Below are positions 42,301 through 51,165 of a DNA stretch of 64,000 bases, piece after piece. The number at the start of each line of letters is the position of its first letter. Positions within the stretch are counted from its first letter, which is position 1. The notes beneath the pieces are model-generated. The model was not told the origin of the DNA. It made no database searches and saw nothing but the letters and a program-made list of their open reading frames with translations. The translations under genes were made by a program, and so were the position numbers. The DNA comes from Streptomyces sp. NBC_01016. Lineage in GTDB: Bacteria; Actinomycetota; Actinomycetes; Streptomycetales; Streptomycetaceae. The stretch lies in NCBI RefSeq assembly GCF_026341035.1, contig NZ_JAPEOQ010000002.1, forward strand, positions 992,001 through 1,056,000. Direction: 5' to 3'.

Positions 42301-42338
42301 GGAAAGTGGGCCCCACGCGCGCGTGGAGCCCACTTTCC
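42301..42338 (-). terminator. Hairpin terminator downstream of fdhA
   Basis: 18-bp stem GGAAAGTGGGCCCCACGC with one mismatch, loop GC, right arm 42321-42338. It lies 38 bases past the fdhA stop on that strand. Confidence 0.8.
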
Positions 42339-42375
42339 TCGGCCGACCGACCTCGGACCGACCTCAGACCCGGCC

Positions 42376-43602
42376 TCAGACCGGTCGGGCGCCGCTCAAC
42401 ACACCGTGCGGATCGAGGACGTACTTACGGCTCGCGCCCTGGTCGAACTCCGCGTAACCGCGCGGCGCGTCCTCGATGCCGATGACGGTCGCGTTGACGG
42501 CCTTCGCGATGTGCACGCGCTCGTGCAGGATCGCCATCATCAGGCCCCGGTTGTACTGCATCACCGGGCACTGCCCCGTCGTGAGCTGGTGGCTCTTCGC
42601 CCAGCCGAGGCCGAGCCGCACCTTCAGCGTTCCGGTGCGTGCGTCCTGGTCGACGCCGCCCGGATCGTCGGTGACGTACAGGCCCGGGATGCCGAGCGCG
42701 CCGCCGGCCGCCGTGAGCCCCATCAGGGAGTTGAGGACCGTGGCCGGCGCCTCGGGCGCGTCCGGACCGTGTGCGCGGGCCTCGAAGCCGACCGCGTCCA
42801 CGGCCGCGTCCACCTCGGGGACGCCGAGGATCTCGGCGACCTGCTCCTCCACCGTGCCGCGCGTGAGGTCGACCGTCTCGCAGCCGAAACTCCGTGCCTG
42901 CGCGAGCCGTTCGGCGTTCATGTCCCCGACGATCACGACGGCCGCGCCGAGCAGCTGCGCCGATGCCGCCGCCGCGAGCCCGACGGGCCCGGCCCCGGCC
43001 ACGTACACGGTCGAACCGACCTTCGTGCCCGCCGTCACCGCGCCGTGGAATCCGGTCGGGAAGATGTCGGAGAGCATGGTCAGGTCGAGGAGCTTCTCGC
43101 GCGCCTGGTCGGCGTCGGGGAAGCGCAGCGCGTTGAAGTCCGCGTAGGGGATCATGGCGTACTCGGCCTGACCGCCGACCCAGCCGCCCATGTCGACGTA
43201 GCCGTAAGCCGCCCCGGGGCGTGCCGGGTTGACGTTCAGGCAGATGCCGGTCTTGCGCTCCTTGCAGTTGCGGCACCGCCCGCAGGCGATGTTGAACGGC
43301 ACGGAGACGATGTCCCCGACGTCCAGGAACTCGACGTCCGGGCCCTTCTCCACGATCTCGCCGGTGATCTCGTGCCCCAGGACGAGGCCCTCGGGCGCCG
43401 TGGTGCGGCCGCGCACCATGTGCTGGTCACTGCCGCAGATGTTGGTGGCGAGGACCTTGAGGATCACGCCGTGCCGACAGGTCCGGCCCACGTTCGCCGA
43501 CGCCACCCCCGGCCCGTCCTTCAGCTCGAGCGTCGGGTGCTCGATGGTCCTGACCTCCACCGCTCCCGGCTTGAGATATGCGACTGCCCTGTTTCCGCTC
43601 AT
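42376..43602 (-). CDS. fdhA: Glutathione-independent formaldehyde dehydrogenase
   Basis: A 408-residue zinc-dependent alcohol dehydrogenase-type enzyme that oxidises formaldehyde with NAD. It has the catalytic-zinc cysteine and histidine in NICGSDQHMVRGRTTAPEGLVLGHEITGE, the four structural-zinc cysteines in CGRCRNCKERKTGIC, and the NAD motif VYVAGAGPVGLAAAASAQLLG. The long segment NPARPGAAYGYVDMGGWVGGQAEY is typical of the Pseudomonas-type enzyme, which needs no added thiol, rather than of the mycothiol-dependent MscR type. The start ATG at 43602 opens the conserved MSGNRAVAYLKPG. Confidence 0.9.
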   Translation of the reverse strand: MSGNRAVAYLKPGAVEVRTIEHPTLELKDGPGVASANVGRTCRHGVILKVLATNICGSDQHMVRGRTTAPEGLVLGHEITGEIVEKGPDVEFLDVGDIVSVPFNIACGRCRNCKERKTGICLNVNPARPGAAYGYVDMGGWVGGQAEYAMIPYADFNALRFPDADQAREKLLDLTMLSDIFPTGFHGAVTAGTKVGSTVYVAGAGPVGLAAAASAQLLGAAVVIVGDMNAERLAQARSFGCETVDLTRGTVEEQVAEILGVPEVDAAVDAVGFEARAHGPDAPEAPATVLNSLMGLTAAGGALGIPGLYVTDDPGGVDQDARTGTLKVRLGLGWAKSHQLTTGQCPVMQYNRGLMMAILHERVHIAKAVNATVIGIEDAPRGYAEFDQGASRKYVLDPHGVLSGARPV

Positions 43603-43808
43603 GCCTGATCGCCGTCCCTTCGGCTCCGTGACTCGCTCTGCGGGATGCTCCGGCTGTGCGCATGGCGGAGTCTGCTACCGAAACGGCGTTCTGAGGAGCC
43701 CTCCGGGACGGGTTGTTGAAGCCTCGACGAGCCGTCCAGTCGGCGGGGCCCGTACGGCACAGGCCGTCCAGTGAGAGGAGGGGCGCAGGTCATCTACGGT
43801 GACTGGCC

Positions 43809-44183
43809 ATGACCACGAACGATCGACCCGCAACCGCCCTCGGCTCCTTCGCCGTCCACGTCCCGGACGTGGACCTCGAACCCGAGCCTCTCGACCCCGC
43901 CCAGATCGCCTCCGGCGCCCCCGAGGTGACCGGAAAGGTGCTGTGGGAGTCGGCCGACGGCAAGCAGCTGCGCGGCATCTGGCAGATCACGCCCGGCGTG
44001 GTCACCGACACCGAGGCGAACGAGCTGTTCGTGGTCGTCAGCGGCCGCGCCACCGTCGCGGTCGAGGGCGGCGAGAGCCTGGAGCTCGGCCCCGGCACGG
44101 CCGCCGTGCTGCGCGAGGGCGACCGGACGACGTGGACCGTGCACGAGACGCTGCGCAAGGCGTACCACATCACCCTGAGCTGA
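43809..44183 (+). CDS. Cupin domain protein
   Basis: A 124-residue single-domain cupin. The two half-motifs are in GKQLRGIWQITPGVVTDTEANELFVVVSGRATVAVEGGESLELGPGTAAVLREGDRTTWTVHETLRKAYHI; the family is close to the (S)-ureidoglycine aminohydrolase cupin/COG3450 group. Typical metal ligands are partly changed (few histidines), so binding is uncertain. TACGGT lies eight bases before the ATG. It is divergent from fdhA; the 206-base gap between them contains a repeated GCCGTCCAGT and no other gene. Confidence 0.75.
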   Translation: MTTNDRPATALGSFAVHVPDVDLEPEPLDPAQIASGAPEVTGKVLWESADGKQLRGIWQITPGVVTDTEANELFVVVSGRATVAVEGGESLELGPGTAAVLREGDRTTWTVHETLRKAYHITLS

Positions 44184-44226
44184 CCCGCGTACGAACGTCC
44201 CCTCCCGCTACGGGTGTTGGGTCCCG

Positions 44227-45510
44227 CTACGGGTGTCGGGCCCGCCGCGTGAACAGGGCCAACGCCCCGAGCGGGAGCAGCAGGCACGCCGCGGCCAGGT
44301 TCAGCCACGCGTAGCTCGCCGTCGCCATCACGAGGCCCGCCGCCGCGCCGCCGATGCCCGCCGACAGGCTCATCGTCAGATCGGAGAGCCCCTGCGCGGC
44401 GGCCTGCGCGGCCTGCGGCACGGAGTCGGTGAGCAGCGCGGAGCCCGCGACGAGCCCGGCCGACCAGCCGAGCCCCAGCAGGAACAGGGCCGCCGCGCTC
44501 TGCCCGTGGTGCCCGCCCGCGGTCCCGGCGAGCAGCGCCGCGCACGCGAGCAGGCCCACCGCGAGCCCGATCACCGTGAGACGCCCGAACTTGTCGGCGA
44601 GACGGCCCATCACCGGCGAGAACGCGTACATGCCCGCGATGTGCCCACTGATGACGAGCCCGATCAACTCGATGCCCGCGCCGTGGTGTTCGAGGTCCAC
44701 CGGGGTCATCGACATGACGGACACCATCGCCGTGTGCGACACCGCCACGGTCACCAGCGCGAGCCGGGCGCGCGGGGACGCGGACACGGCCGCGAACCCC
44801 GCCCGTATGGAGCGCGCGGCAGGCGACTGATCCTCGGCGGGAGCCAGGGATCGCGCGGTCAATAGCGGGTCGGGGCGCAGCAGTACGTGCACCACGGCCG
44901 CCGATATCAGGAACACCCCGGCCGCCCAGACGAACGGCCCGGCCTCCGCCGGTATGCCGAGTCCGGAGACGCTGCGGCCCGCGGGCGCCGCTATGTTCGG
45001 GCCGAGGACGGCGCCGATGGTGGTGGCCCAGACGACGGTCGAGATGGCGCGGGCCCGCCGGTCGGGCTCGGCCAGGTCGGCCGCCGCGTACCGGGCCTGG
45101 AGGTTGGCGGACGAGGCCGCGCCGAATCCCATCAGGCCGATGAGCAGCAGCGGAAAGCTCCCGATCGCCGCGGCGACGACGGTGACCACGGCCCCCAGCG
45201 TGCCGATCAGATAGGCCAGTACGAGACCGGCCCGCCGTCCGCGCGCGTTCATCAGCGCGGCCAACGGCACCGACAGGACCGCGGTCCCGGCGACGCTCGC
45301 CGTGGACGCGAGGCCGGAGAGCGCCTCGTCCCCGCTGACCTTCTTGGCGAGCACGGCGGCCAGCGCGATCCCGGTGGCGGTCCCGAGCCCGCCCAGTATC
45401 TGCGAGGCGACGAGCACCCGCTGCGTACGCTGCTGCACCGGCCCGACCCCCGGCCCAGGCCCCGGTTCCGCGGCCTTCGGCCGATCGAGCCGCCCCTCAT
45501 CCGTGCTCAA
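44227..45510 (-). CDS. MFS transporter
   Basis: A 427-residue major facilitator protein with ~12 membrane segments. The inter-helix signature is weak in the first half (LMNARGRRAGLVLAYL) and clearer in the second (VMGRLADKFGRLTVIGLAVG). ARYAAADLAEPDRRARAISTVVWATTIGAVLGPNIAAPAG resembles the drug-efflux motif region. The substrate is unknown. A Pro/Gly-rich cytoplasmic N-terminus of ~27 residues precedes the first helix. Confidence 0.85.
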   Translation of the reverse strand: MSTDEGRLDRPKAAEPGPGPGVGPVQQRTQRVLVASQILGGLGTATGIALAAVLAKKVSGDEALSGLASTASVAGTAVLSVPLAALMNARGRRAGLVLAYLIGTLGAVVTVVAAAIGSFPLLLIGLMGFGAASSANLQARYAAADLAEPDRRARAISTVVWATTIGAVLGPNIAAPAGRSVSGLGIPAEAGPFVWAAGVFLISAAVVHVLLRPDPLLTARSLAPAEDQSPAARSIRAGFAAVSASPRARLALVTVAVSHTAMVSVMSMTPVDLEHHGAGIELIGLVISGHIAGMYAFSPVMGRLADKFGRLTVIGLAVGLLACAALLAGTAGGHHGQSAAALFLLGLGWSAGLVAGSALLTDSVPQAAQAAAQGLSDLTMSLSAGIGGAAAGLVMATASYAWLNLAAACLLLPLGALALFTRRARHP

Positions 45511-45571
45511 CGCACACCCCCGCCCCGATCAACCCGCGGACTGCAGGCATCCGCCCCACCCCGGGACCGTC

Positions 45572-46144
45572 TCAGAACAACGGCTCGGGCAACACCCCTT
45601 CCAGCGCGAGCAACTTCCGCTTCGTCTCGAGTCCGCCCCCGAAGCCGCCGATCCCGCCGTCGCGCTCCACGACCCGGTGGCACGGCACCACGACCGGCAG
45701 CGGATTCGACCCCATCGCCAGGCCCACGGCCTGCGCGGCTCCGGGCTGTCCGACCCGGTGGGCCAGATCCCCGTACCCGACGACCGCCCCGTACGGCACC
45801 CCGGCGAACAGCTCGCGCAGCACCTCCCGGTTGAACCCGGAGATCAGTGACCAGTCGAGCGGCACATCGAACTCGCGTCGACGGCCGCCGAAGTACTCCG
45901 CGAACTGCCGTATCGCCTCGGCGAGCAGGGGAGATTCGGGCGCCTCGACGGGCTCGGTCCCGAGTCGGGAGCCGAGCCGGTCGAGTGCCTTGTCCCGCAC
46001 CGCGTCGGTGGCGTGGAAGACCACGTTCACCAGACCGGCGTCCGTCGCGGCGAGCAGCAGCGGGCCGATGTCACTGCGCACGACGGCCCACACGGCCTGC
46101 CGCGGCGCGGCGGGAGTGGTCTCGCTTGGTCCAGTGGCGTTCAT
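45572..46144 (-). CDS. ogt: Methylated-DNA--[protein]-cysteine S-methyltransferase
   Basis: A 190-residue suicide repair enzyme that removes O6-alkyl groups from guanine. The active-site motif is VVPCHRVVERDGGIGGFGGGLETKRKLLALEG, with the acceptor cysteine in PCHR; the DNA-binding helix-turn-helix includes VPYGAVVGYGDLAHRVGQPGAAQAVGLAMGSNP. The N-terminal domain keeps FAEYFGGRRREFDVPLDW. A PafBC-type promoter on this strand ends seven bases before ATG 46144, which supports this start and a leaderless mRNA over the longer in-frame start at 46174. Confidence 0.93.
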   Translation of the reverse strand: MNATGPSETTPAAPRQAVWAVVRSDIGPLLLAATDAGLVNVVFHATDAVRDKALDRLGSRLGTEPVEAPESPLLAEAIRQFAEYFGGRRREFDVPLDWSLISGFNREVLRELFAGVPYGAVVGYGDLAHRVGQPGAAQAVGLAMGSNPLPVVVPCHRVVERDGGIGGFGGGLETKRKLLALEGVLPEPLF

Positions 46145-46151
46145 GCCGACC

Positions 46152-46174
46152 ACGGTACGGCCGGGCACTGACAA
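46152..46174 (-). promoter_or_regulatory. PafBC/RecA-NDp-type damage promoter of ogt
   Basis: Read on the minus strand: TTGTCAGTG, eight bases, TACCGT, then seven bases to the ATG. This fits the actinobacterial damage motif TTGTCRGTG-N8-TAnnnT exactly. Confidence 0.85.
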
Positions 46175-46185
46175 CGCCCGGCGGG

Positions 46186-47061
46186 TCAGCCGCCGACGGC
46201 CGCCCGCACCACGTCAGGGGCGTTGCTGATGATTCCGTCGACGCCGAAGCCGGCCACCTGCTGCGCGGTCTTCGCGTCGTTGACGGTCCAGGTGTAGGAC
46301 TCGAGCGGCTTGCCGTGCGGGCCCTTGAGCGCGTGCACCGCCTTGACGTAGTCCGCCGAGATCGTCGTGTGCGAGGGGTTGATCTGGTCGGCGAACTTCG
46401 CGTACGCGGGAAGCTCGGACACGGCGGGTGTGCCGAGGAAGCCCGTCTTGATGTCCGGGCGCCGCGCGTGCAGGGTCCGCATGCTGTCCGCGTTGAAGCT
46501 CTGGATGATCAGCCGGTGCTTGACGTCCCAGGAGTCCAGCCAGCCGTCCCTGCGCAACTCGCGCAGGATCTGGCCCTCGATGCCCGGGTACAGCTCGGGC
46601 GACTTGATCTCCATGAGCAGCTTCTGATGGTTGCGGTCGACGCGCCGCAGGTACTCGTGGAGCGTCGGGATCCGGGCGCCCGTGTACTCGACGCCCTTCC
46701 AGCTGCCCGCGTCCAGCTTGGCGATCTCGTTCGAGGTGAAGTCCGCCACGTTCCACGGGGAGCGGTCGGGATAGACCTGCTCGACGTTGGTGGTGCGGGC
46801 CAGCGTGGTGTCGTGGAGGACGACCAGGGCGCCGTCCTTGGTGCGCTGCACATCGTTCTCGACCCAGGTGATACCCAGGGCGTGCGCCCTGTCGATGGCT
46901 GCCAGGGTGTTCTCGGGGGCGTAGGCGGAGGCCCCGCGGTGGGCGACGACCGCGGTTCTGTTGTGTGCGGGGGCGGCTTGTGCGGCGGTCGGCAGGACCA
47001 GGACACCGATGACGACGGAGCCCGCCACTGAGGTCAGAGCGGCTGCTGCGCGTGCGTGCAC
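46186..47061 (-). CDS. Secreted glycerophosphodiester phosphodiesterase
   Basis: A 291-residue exported enzyme that releases glycerol 3-phosphate from glycerophosphodiesters. A signal peptide covers residues 1-30 (basic start, hydrophobic core, PTAAQAAP). The GDPD active site follows: VVAHRGASAYAPENTLAAIDRAHALGITWVENDVQRTKDGALVVLHDTTL, with catalytic His in AHRG and the ExD metal site; KLLMEIKSP gives a further ligand. GTG 47061 follows GAGGAG by five bases. The stop lies 11 bases upstream of the ogt promoter element on the same strand, so read-through into ogt is possible. Confidence 0.9.
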   Translation of the reverse strand: MHARAAAALTSVAGSVVIGVLVLPTAAQAAPAHNRTAVVAHRGASAYAPENTLAAIDRAHALGITWVENDVQRTKDGALVVLHDTTLARTTNVEQVYPDRSPWNVADFTSNEIAKLDAGSWKGVEYTGARIPTLHEYLRRVDRNHQKLLMEIKSPELYPGIEGQILRELRRDGWLDSWDVKHRLIIQSFNADSMRTLHARRPDIKTGFLGTPAVSELPAYAKFADQINPSHTTISADYVKAVHALKGPHGKPLESYTWTVNDAKTAQQVAGFGVDGIISNAPDVVRAAVGG

Positions 47062-47331
47062 GTGTGCTCCTCATACGTCGTGGGATCACGGACTGTACGA
47101 GATTGACAGCTGAGAGCGAACGAAAAGTAGGCGCAGGATGGTCACGAGTTGAATGGAGTCACTCAAGTGCGGTCGACCCCCGTGTCGTGCGGCCGGTTTC
47201 TTTGCCGGAAAATCGTTCGGACGTTCCCGTGTGCGCTTTAATCTCTGCCTCACCCGCGGTCGCTCCGGCCGCCGCGCGCGAAGGGACGAGCTGCACATCT
47301 CACGGAAATCCAGGCGGAAGGGCTGTCACGC

Positions 47332-48180
47332 ATGCAGGGCTCGGTGGACGGCTTCAGTTACGGGCTCGTCACCCCGGTGGTGGCGTATCTCATGGCCTGC
47401 CTCGGAGGGGCCCTGGGACTGCGCTGCACCACCAGATCCCTGCTCGTCGCCAACACCTGGCGGGTCGGATGGCTCGCGCTGGGCTCCGCGGCGATCGGCT
47501 CCGGGATCTGGACCATGCACTTCATCGCGATGATGGGCTTCAGCGTGGAGGGCATGCCGATCCGTTACGACCCGCTGACGACGTTCGCGAGCCTCGGCCT
47601 GGCCATCCTGATGGTCGGCATTGGCGTCTTCATCGTCGGCTACAAGGGCGCGACCGGCACCGCTCTGTTCACCGGAGGCACCATCACGGGCCTCGGAGTG
47701 GCATCGATGCACTACCTGGGAATGGCTGGAATGCGCCTTCACGGGACAATCAGTTACAACACGTTCACCGTGGCAGCCTCAGTGGTGATCGCCATGGCGG
47801 CCTCGACCGCCGCCCTGTGGGCGGCCGTCCAGGTACGGGGCATCATGTGGAGCCTCGGCGCCAGCATGGTCATGGGGCTCGCCGTATCGGGGATGCACTA
47901 CATGGCGATGGCGGGAGTCAGCGTCCACGCGCACACCGATGCCGCCGGTTCCCTCGGAGGGGACCCGGCCACCGCCATCCTCGCCCCCATGCTGATCGGC
48001 CCGCTGAGCTTCCTGCTCCTGGCCGGGGTGGTCGTCGTCTTCGACCCGATGCTGGTCACGGGCCGCCCCGACTGGCGTGACAGCCGAGCGGCGAAGGACC
48101 GGCTCGGGACCCCCGCGCCGGCCGCCTCGCGCCTGCGCCGCCCCCTCGGGCGATCGGCTTCGCGCGCACCGCAGGACTAG
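47332..48180 (+). CDS. MHYT domain integral membrane sensor-like protein
   Basis: A 282-residue protein with seven membrane segments and three repeats of the MHYT motif at their ends: GIWTMHFIAMMGF, VASMHYLGMAGM and VSGMHYMAMAGV. The conserved Met/His residues are thought to bind copper and sense O2, CO or NO. Many MHYT proteins carry GGDEF/EAL output domains; this one ends instead in a ~50-residue basic tail (ASRLRRPLGRSASRAPQD), so any signal must go to a partner. The upstream gap (47062-47331) has only weak promoter-like sequence. Confidence 0.9.
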   Translation: MQGSVDGFSYGLVTPVVAYLMACLGGALGLRCTTRSLLVANTWRVGWLALGSAAIGSGIWTMHFIAMMGFSVEGMPIRYDPLTTFASLGLAILMVGIGVFIVGYKGATGTALFTGGTITGLGVASMHYLGMAGMRLHGTISYNTFTVAASVVIAMAASTAALWAAVQVRGIMWSLGASMVMGLAVSGMHYMAMAGVSVHAHTDAAGSLGGDPATAILAPMLIGPLSFLLLAGVVVVFDPMLVTGRPDWRDSRAAKDRLGTPAPAASRLRRPLGRSASRAPQD

Positions 48181-48201
48181 TGACCCGGGGCCCCTGAAGG
48201 G

Positions 48202-48226
48202 CGGGCCCGACAGTGGTTCGGGCCCG
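48202..48226 (+). terminator. Hairpin between the MHYT gene and uvrB
   Basis: 9-bp stem CGGGCCCGA / TCGGGCCCG with a 7-base loop, ending two bases before the uvrB promoter. Confidence 0.7.
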
Positions 48227-48227
48227 G

Positions 48228-48250
48228 TTGTCAGTGGTGGGTCGTACGGT
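48228..48250 (+). promoter_or_regulatory. PafBC/RecA-NDp-type damage promoter of uvrB
   Basis: TTGTCAGTG at 48228-48236, eight bases, TACGGT at 48245-48250, then seven bases (TGATTCC) to the uvrB ATG. The transcription start should fall on or next to the ATG. Confidence 0.9.
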
Positions 48251-48257
48251 TGATTCC

Positions 48258-50399
48258 ATGCGGCCCGTATCCAAGATCGAACGCACGGTGGCACCCTTCG
48301 AGGTCGTCAGCCCGTACCAGCCCAGCGGTGACCAGCCCGCGGCCATCGCCGAGCTGGAGAAGCGCGTGACGGGAGGCGAGAAGGACGTCGTCCTGCTCGG
48401 CGCGACCGGCACCGGCAAGTCCGCCACCACGGCGTGGATGATCGAGAAGCTCCAGCGCCCCACGCTCGTGATGGCGCCGAACAAGACGCTGGCCGCCCAG
48501 CTGGCCAACGAGTTCCGCGAGCTGCTTCCGAACAACGCGGTCGAGTACTTCGTCTCGTACTACGACTACTACCAACCCGAGGCGTACGTGCCGCAGTCGG
48601 ACACGTACATCGAGAAGGACTCCTCGATCAACGAGGAGGTGGAGCGCCTGCGCCACTCCGCGACGAACTCGCTGCTGACCCGCAGGGACGTCGTCGTGGT
48701 CGCCTCCGTCTCCTGCATCTACGGCCTCGGTACTCCGCAGGAGTACGTGGACCGCATGGTCTCCCTGAAGGTCGGGGACGAGCTCGACCGGGACGACCTG
48801 CTGCGCCGCTTCGTGGACATCCAGTACACGCGCAACGACGTGGCGTTCCAGCGCGGCACGTTCCGGGTGCGCGGCGACACCATCGAGATCTTCCCCGTCT
48901 ACGAAGAGCTCGCGGTCCGCATCGAGATGTTCGGCGACGAGATCGAGTCGCTCTCCACCCTCCACCCCCTCACCGGCGAGGTCATCAGCGACGACGACTC
49001 GCTGTACATCTTCCCGGCGACCCACTACGTGGCCGGCCCCGAGCGCCTGGAGCGCGCGGCCAACGACATCGAGAAGGAGCTGGAGGAGCGCCTCGCCGAG
49101 CTCGAGAAGCAGGGCAAGATGCTCGAGGCCCAGCGCCTTCGCATGCGCACCACGTACGACCTCGAGATGCTCCGCCAGATCGGCTCCTGCTCCGGCGTGG
49201 AGAACTACTCGATGCACTTCGACGGCCGTGAGCCCGGCTCCCCGCCGAACACGCTGCTCGACTACTTCCCGGACGACTTCCTGCTCGTCATCGACGAGTC
49301 GCACGTCACCGTGCCGCAGATCGGCGCCATGTACGAGGGCGACGCCTCCCGTAAGCGCACGCTCGTGGACCACGGGTTCCGGCTGCCGTCCGCGCTCGAC
49401 AACCGCCCGCTGAAGTGGGAGGAGTTCCAGGAGCGCATCGGCCAGACCGTCTACCTGTCCGCGACCCCCGGCAAGTACGAGCTCGCGCGCGCGGACGGCT
49501 ACGTCGAGCAGATCATCCGCCCCACCGGCCTCGTCGACCCGGAAGTCGTCGTGAAGCCCACCGAGGGCCAGATCGACGACCTGGTGCACGAGATCCGTAT
49601 GCGCACGGAGAAGGACGAGCGCGTCCTGGTCACCACGCTCACCAAGAAGATGGCCGAGGACCTCACGGACTACTTCATCGAGCTCGGCATCCAGGTGCGC
49701 TACCTGCACAGCGACGTCGACACGCTCCGCCGTGTCGAGCTGCTGCGCGAGCTGCGCGCGGGCGAGTTCGACGTCCTGGTCGGCATCAACCTGCTGCGTG
49801 AGGGCCTCGACCTGCCCGAGGTCTCCCTGGTCGCGATCCTCGACGCCGACAAGGAGGGTTTCCTGCGCTCCGGCACGTCGCTGATCCAGACGATCGGCCG
49901 CGCGGCGCGAAACGTCTCGGGCCAGGTCCACATGTACGCCGACAAGATCACCCCGGCGATGGAGAAGGCCATCGACGAGACCAACCGCCGCCGGGAGAAG
50001 CAGGTCGCGTACAACGAGGCGAACGGGATCGACCCCCAGCCCCTCCGTAAGAAGATCAACGACATCGTGGCGTCCATCGCGCGCGAGGACGTCGACACGG
50101 AGGCACTGCTCGGCAGCGGCTACCGCAAGGGCGGCAAGGACGGAAAGGGAGCCAAGACCCCCGTCTCCGCGGCCGGCAAGGCGGACAAGGCACCGGCCAA
50201 GAAGAAGCGCGGCAAGGCGGACGAGACGGTTCCCACCGACCGTCCCGCGGCCGAGCTGTCCGAGCAGATCGAGGAGATGACCGAGCGGATGCGGGCCGCC
50301 GCCGCGGACCTGCAGTTCGAGGTCGCGGCACGGCTGCGCGACGAGGTGTCGGAGATGAAGAAGGAACTGCGGCAGATGAAGGAGGCAGGCATCGCCTGA
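48258..50399 (+). CDS. uvrB: Excinuclease ABC subunit B
   Basis: A 713-residue damage-verification helicase of nucleotide excision repair; it is loaded by UvrA and guides UvrC cleavage. Walker A is LLGATGTGKSATTAW near residue 47, the beta-hairpin is VSYYDYYQPEAYVP near residue 96, the DEAD-like motif is VIDESHVTVPQ and motif VI is QTIGRAARN; the C-terminal UVR domain (residues ~675-710, LQFEVAARLRDEVSEMKKEL) contacts UvrC. A Lys/Ala-rich linker (KADKAPAKKKRGKADE, ~628-660) precedes it. The damage promoter directly abuts ATG 48258, so the mRNA is probably leaderless. Confidence 0.98.
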   Translation: MRPVSKIERTVAPFEVVSPYQPSGDQPAAIAELEKRVTGGEKDVVLLGATGTGKSATTAWMIEKLQRPTLVMAPNKTLAAQLANEFRELLPNNAVEYFVSYYDYYQPEAYVPQSDTYIEKDSSINEEVERLRHSATNSLLTRRDVVVVASVSCIYGLGTPQEYVDRMVSLKVGDELDRDDLLRRFVDIQYTRNDVAFQRGTFRVRGDTIEIFPVYEELAVRIEMFGDEIESLSTLHPLTGEVISDDDSLYIFPATHYVAGPERLERAANDIEKELEERLAELEKQGKMLEAQRLRMRTTYDLEMLRQIGSCSGVENYSMHFDGREPGSPPNTLLDYFPDDFLLVIDESHVTVPQIGAMYEGDASRKRTLVDHGFRLPSALDNRPLKWEEFQERIGQTVYLSATPGKYELARADGYVEQIIRPTGLVDPEVVVKPTEGQIDDLVHEIRMRTEKDERVLVTTLTKKMAEDLTDYFIELGIQVRYLHSDVDTLRRVELLRELRAGEFDVLVGINLLREGLDLPEVSLVAILDADKEGFLRSGTSLIQTIGRAARNVSGQVHMYADKITPAMEKAIDETNRRREKQVAYNEANGIDPQPLRKKINDIVASIAREDVDTEALLGSGYRKGGKDGKGAKTPVSAAGKADKAPAKKKRGKADETVPTDRPAAELSEQIEEMTERMRAAAADLQFEVAARLRDEVSEMKKELRQMKEAGIA

Positions 50400-50408
50400 C
50401 CTGCCACG

Positions 50409-50460
50409 ACGGGCGGGGTGCCGGGGGTGTGTTGCAGGACCGCCACAAAACCCCGCCCGT
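50409..50460 (+). terminator. Long-loop hairpin after uvrB
   Basis: 10-bp stem ACGGGCGGGG (50409-50418) pairs with CCCCGCCCGT (50451-50460) across a 32-base loop, without a T-run. Confidence 0.5.
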
Positions 50461-50470
50461 GGTAGCGGCG

Positions 50471-50493
50471 TTGTCAGTGCCGCCCTCTAGGGT
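50471..50493 (+). promoter_or_regulatory. PafBC/RecA-NDp-type damage promoter of the TerD operon
   Basis: TTGTCAGTG at 50471-50479, eight bases (CCGCCCTC), TAGGGT at 50488-50493. Transcription would start near 50500, leaving a ~77-base leader that folds GTTTGGA against TCCAAAC (50492-50516 region). Confidence 0.87.
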
Positions 50494-50576
50494 TTGGACC
50501 AGGGCCTGATCCAAACGACAGGCCCTCACCGTGCATATGGCGCGGCAACAGGGGACGGTTCGAGAGGGGACAGCGC

Positions 50577-51155
50577 GTGGGCATCGACTTGACCAAGGGT
50601 CAGGCCATCAGCCTGGAGAAGCAGGGCGGGGGAACCCTCACCGCGGTACGGATGGGACTCGGCTGGCAGGCGGCCCCTCGGCGCGGCCTGTTCGGCACCC
50701 GCACGCGCGAGATCGACCTCGACGCGTCAGCGGTTCTCTTCGCCGACAAGCAGCCTGTCGACGTGGTCTTCTTCCGCCACCTCGTCAGCGACGACGGCTC
50801 GGTGCGGCACACCGGTGACAACCTGGTCGGCGGCGCGGGACAGGGCGGCGACGACGAGTCGATCGTCGTCGACCTGCAGCGTGTCCCGGTCCATATCGAC
50901 CAGATCATCTTCACGGTCAACTCCTTCACGGGGCAGACCTTCCAGGAGGTGCAGAACGCGTTCTGCCGCCTGGTCGACGAGACGAACGGGCAGGAGCTCG
51001 CCCGCTACACGCTCGACGGCGGCGGCAAGTACACGGCGCAGATCATGGCGAAGGTGCACCGTGCGGGCCCCGGCTGGAAGATGACAGCCCTGGGCGAGGC
51101 GGCCAACGGCCGTACGTTCCAGGACCTGATGCCCTCGATCCTGCCCAGCCTGTAG
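50577..51155 (+). CDS. TerD family protein
   Basis: A 192-residue cytoplasmic protein of the TerD family (Ca2+-binding stress proteins linked to tellurite and other stresses). It begins MGIDLTKGQAISLEKQGGG and has the core AVRMGLGWQA, EIDLDASAVLFADKQPVDVVFFRHL, DNLVGGAGQGGDDESIVVDLQRVPVHIDQIIFTVNSFTGQTFQEV, in which acidic residues form the metal sites. The GTG start at 50577 lies behind GAGAGGGGA. A DNA-damage-type promoter stands upstream and the TerD-fusion gene follows 10 bases downstream, so both should be induced by DNA damage. Confidence 0.9.
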   Translation: MGIDLTKGQAISLEKQGGGTLTAVRMGLGWQAAPRRGLFGTRTREIDLDASAVLFADKQPVDVVFFRHLVSDDGSVRHTGDNLVGGAGQGGDDESIVVDLQRVPVHIDQIIFTVNSFTGQTFQEVQNAFCRLVDETNGQELARYTLDGGGKYTAQIMAKVHRAGPGWKMTALGEAANGRTFQDLMPSILPSL

Positions 51156-51165
51156 CGGACCCACG

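Noticed and set aside
47086..47298. A 70-codon ORF between the glycerophosphodiesterase and MHYT genes
   Set aside because: No start signal, no conserved sequence, and it lies in the promoter region of both genes.
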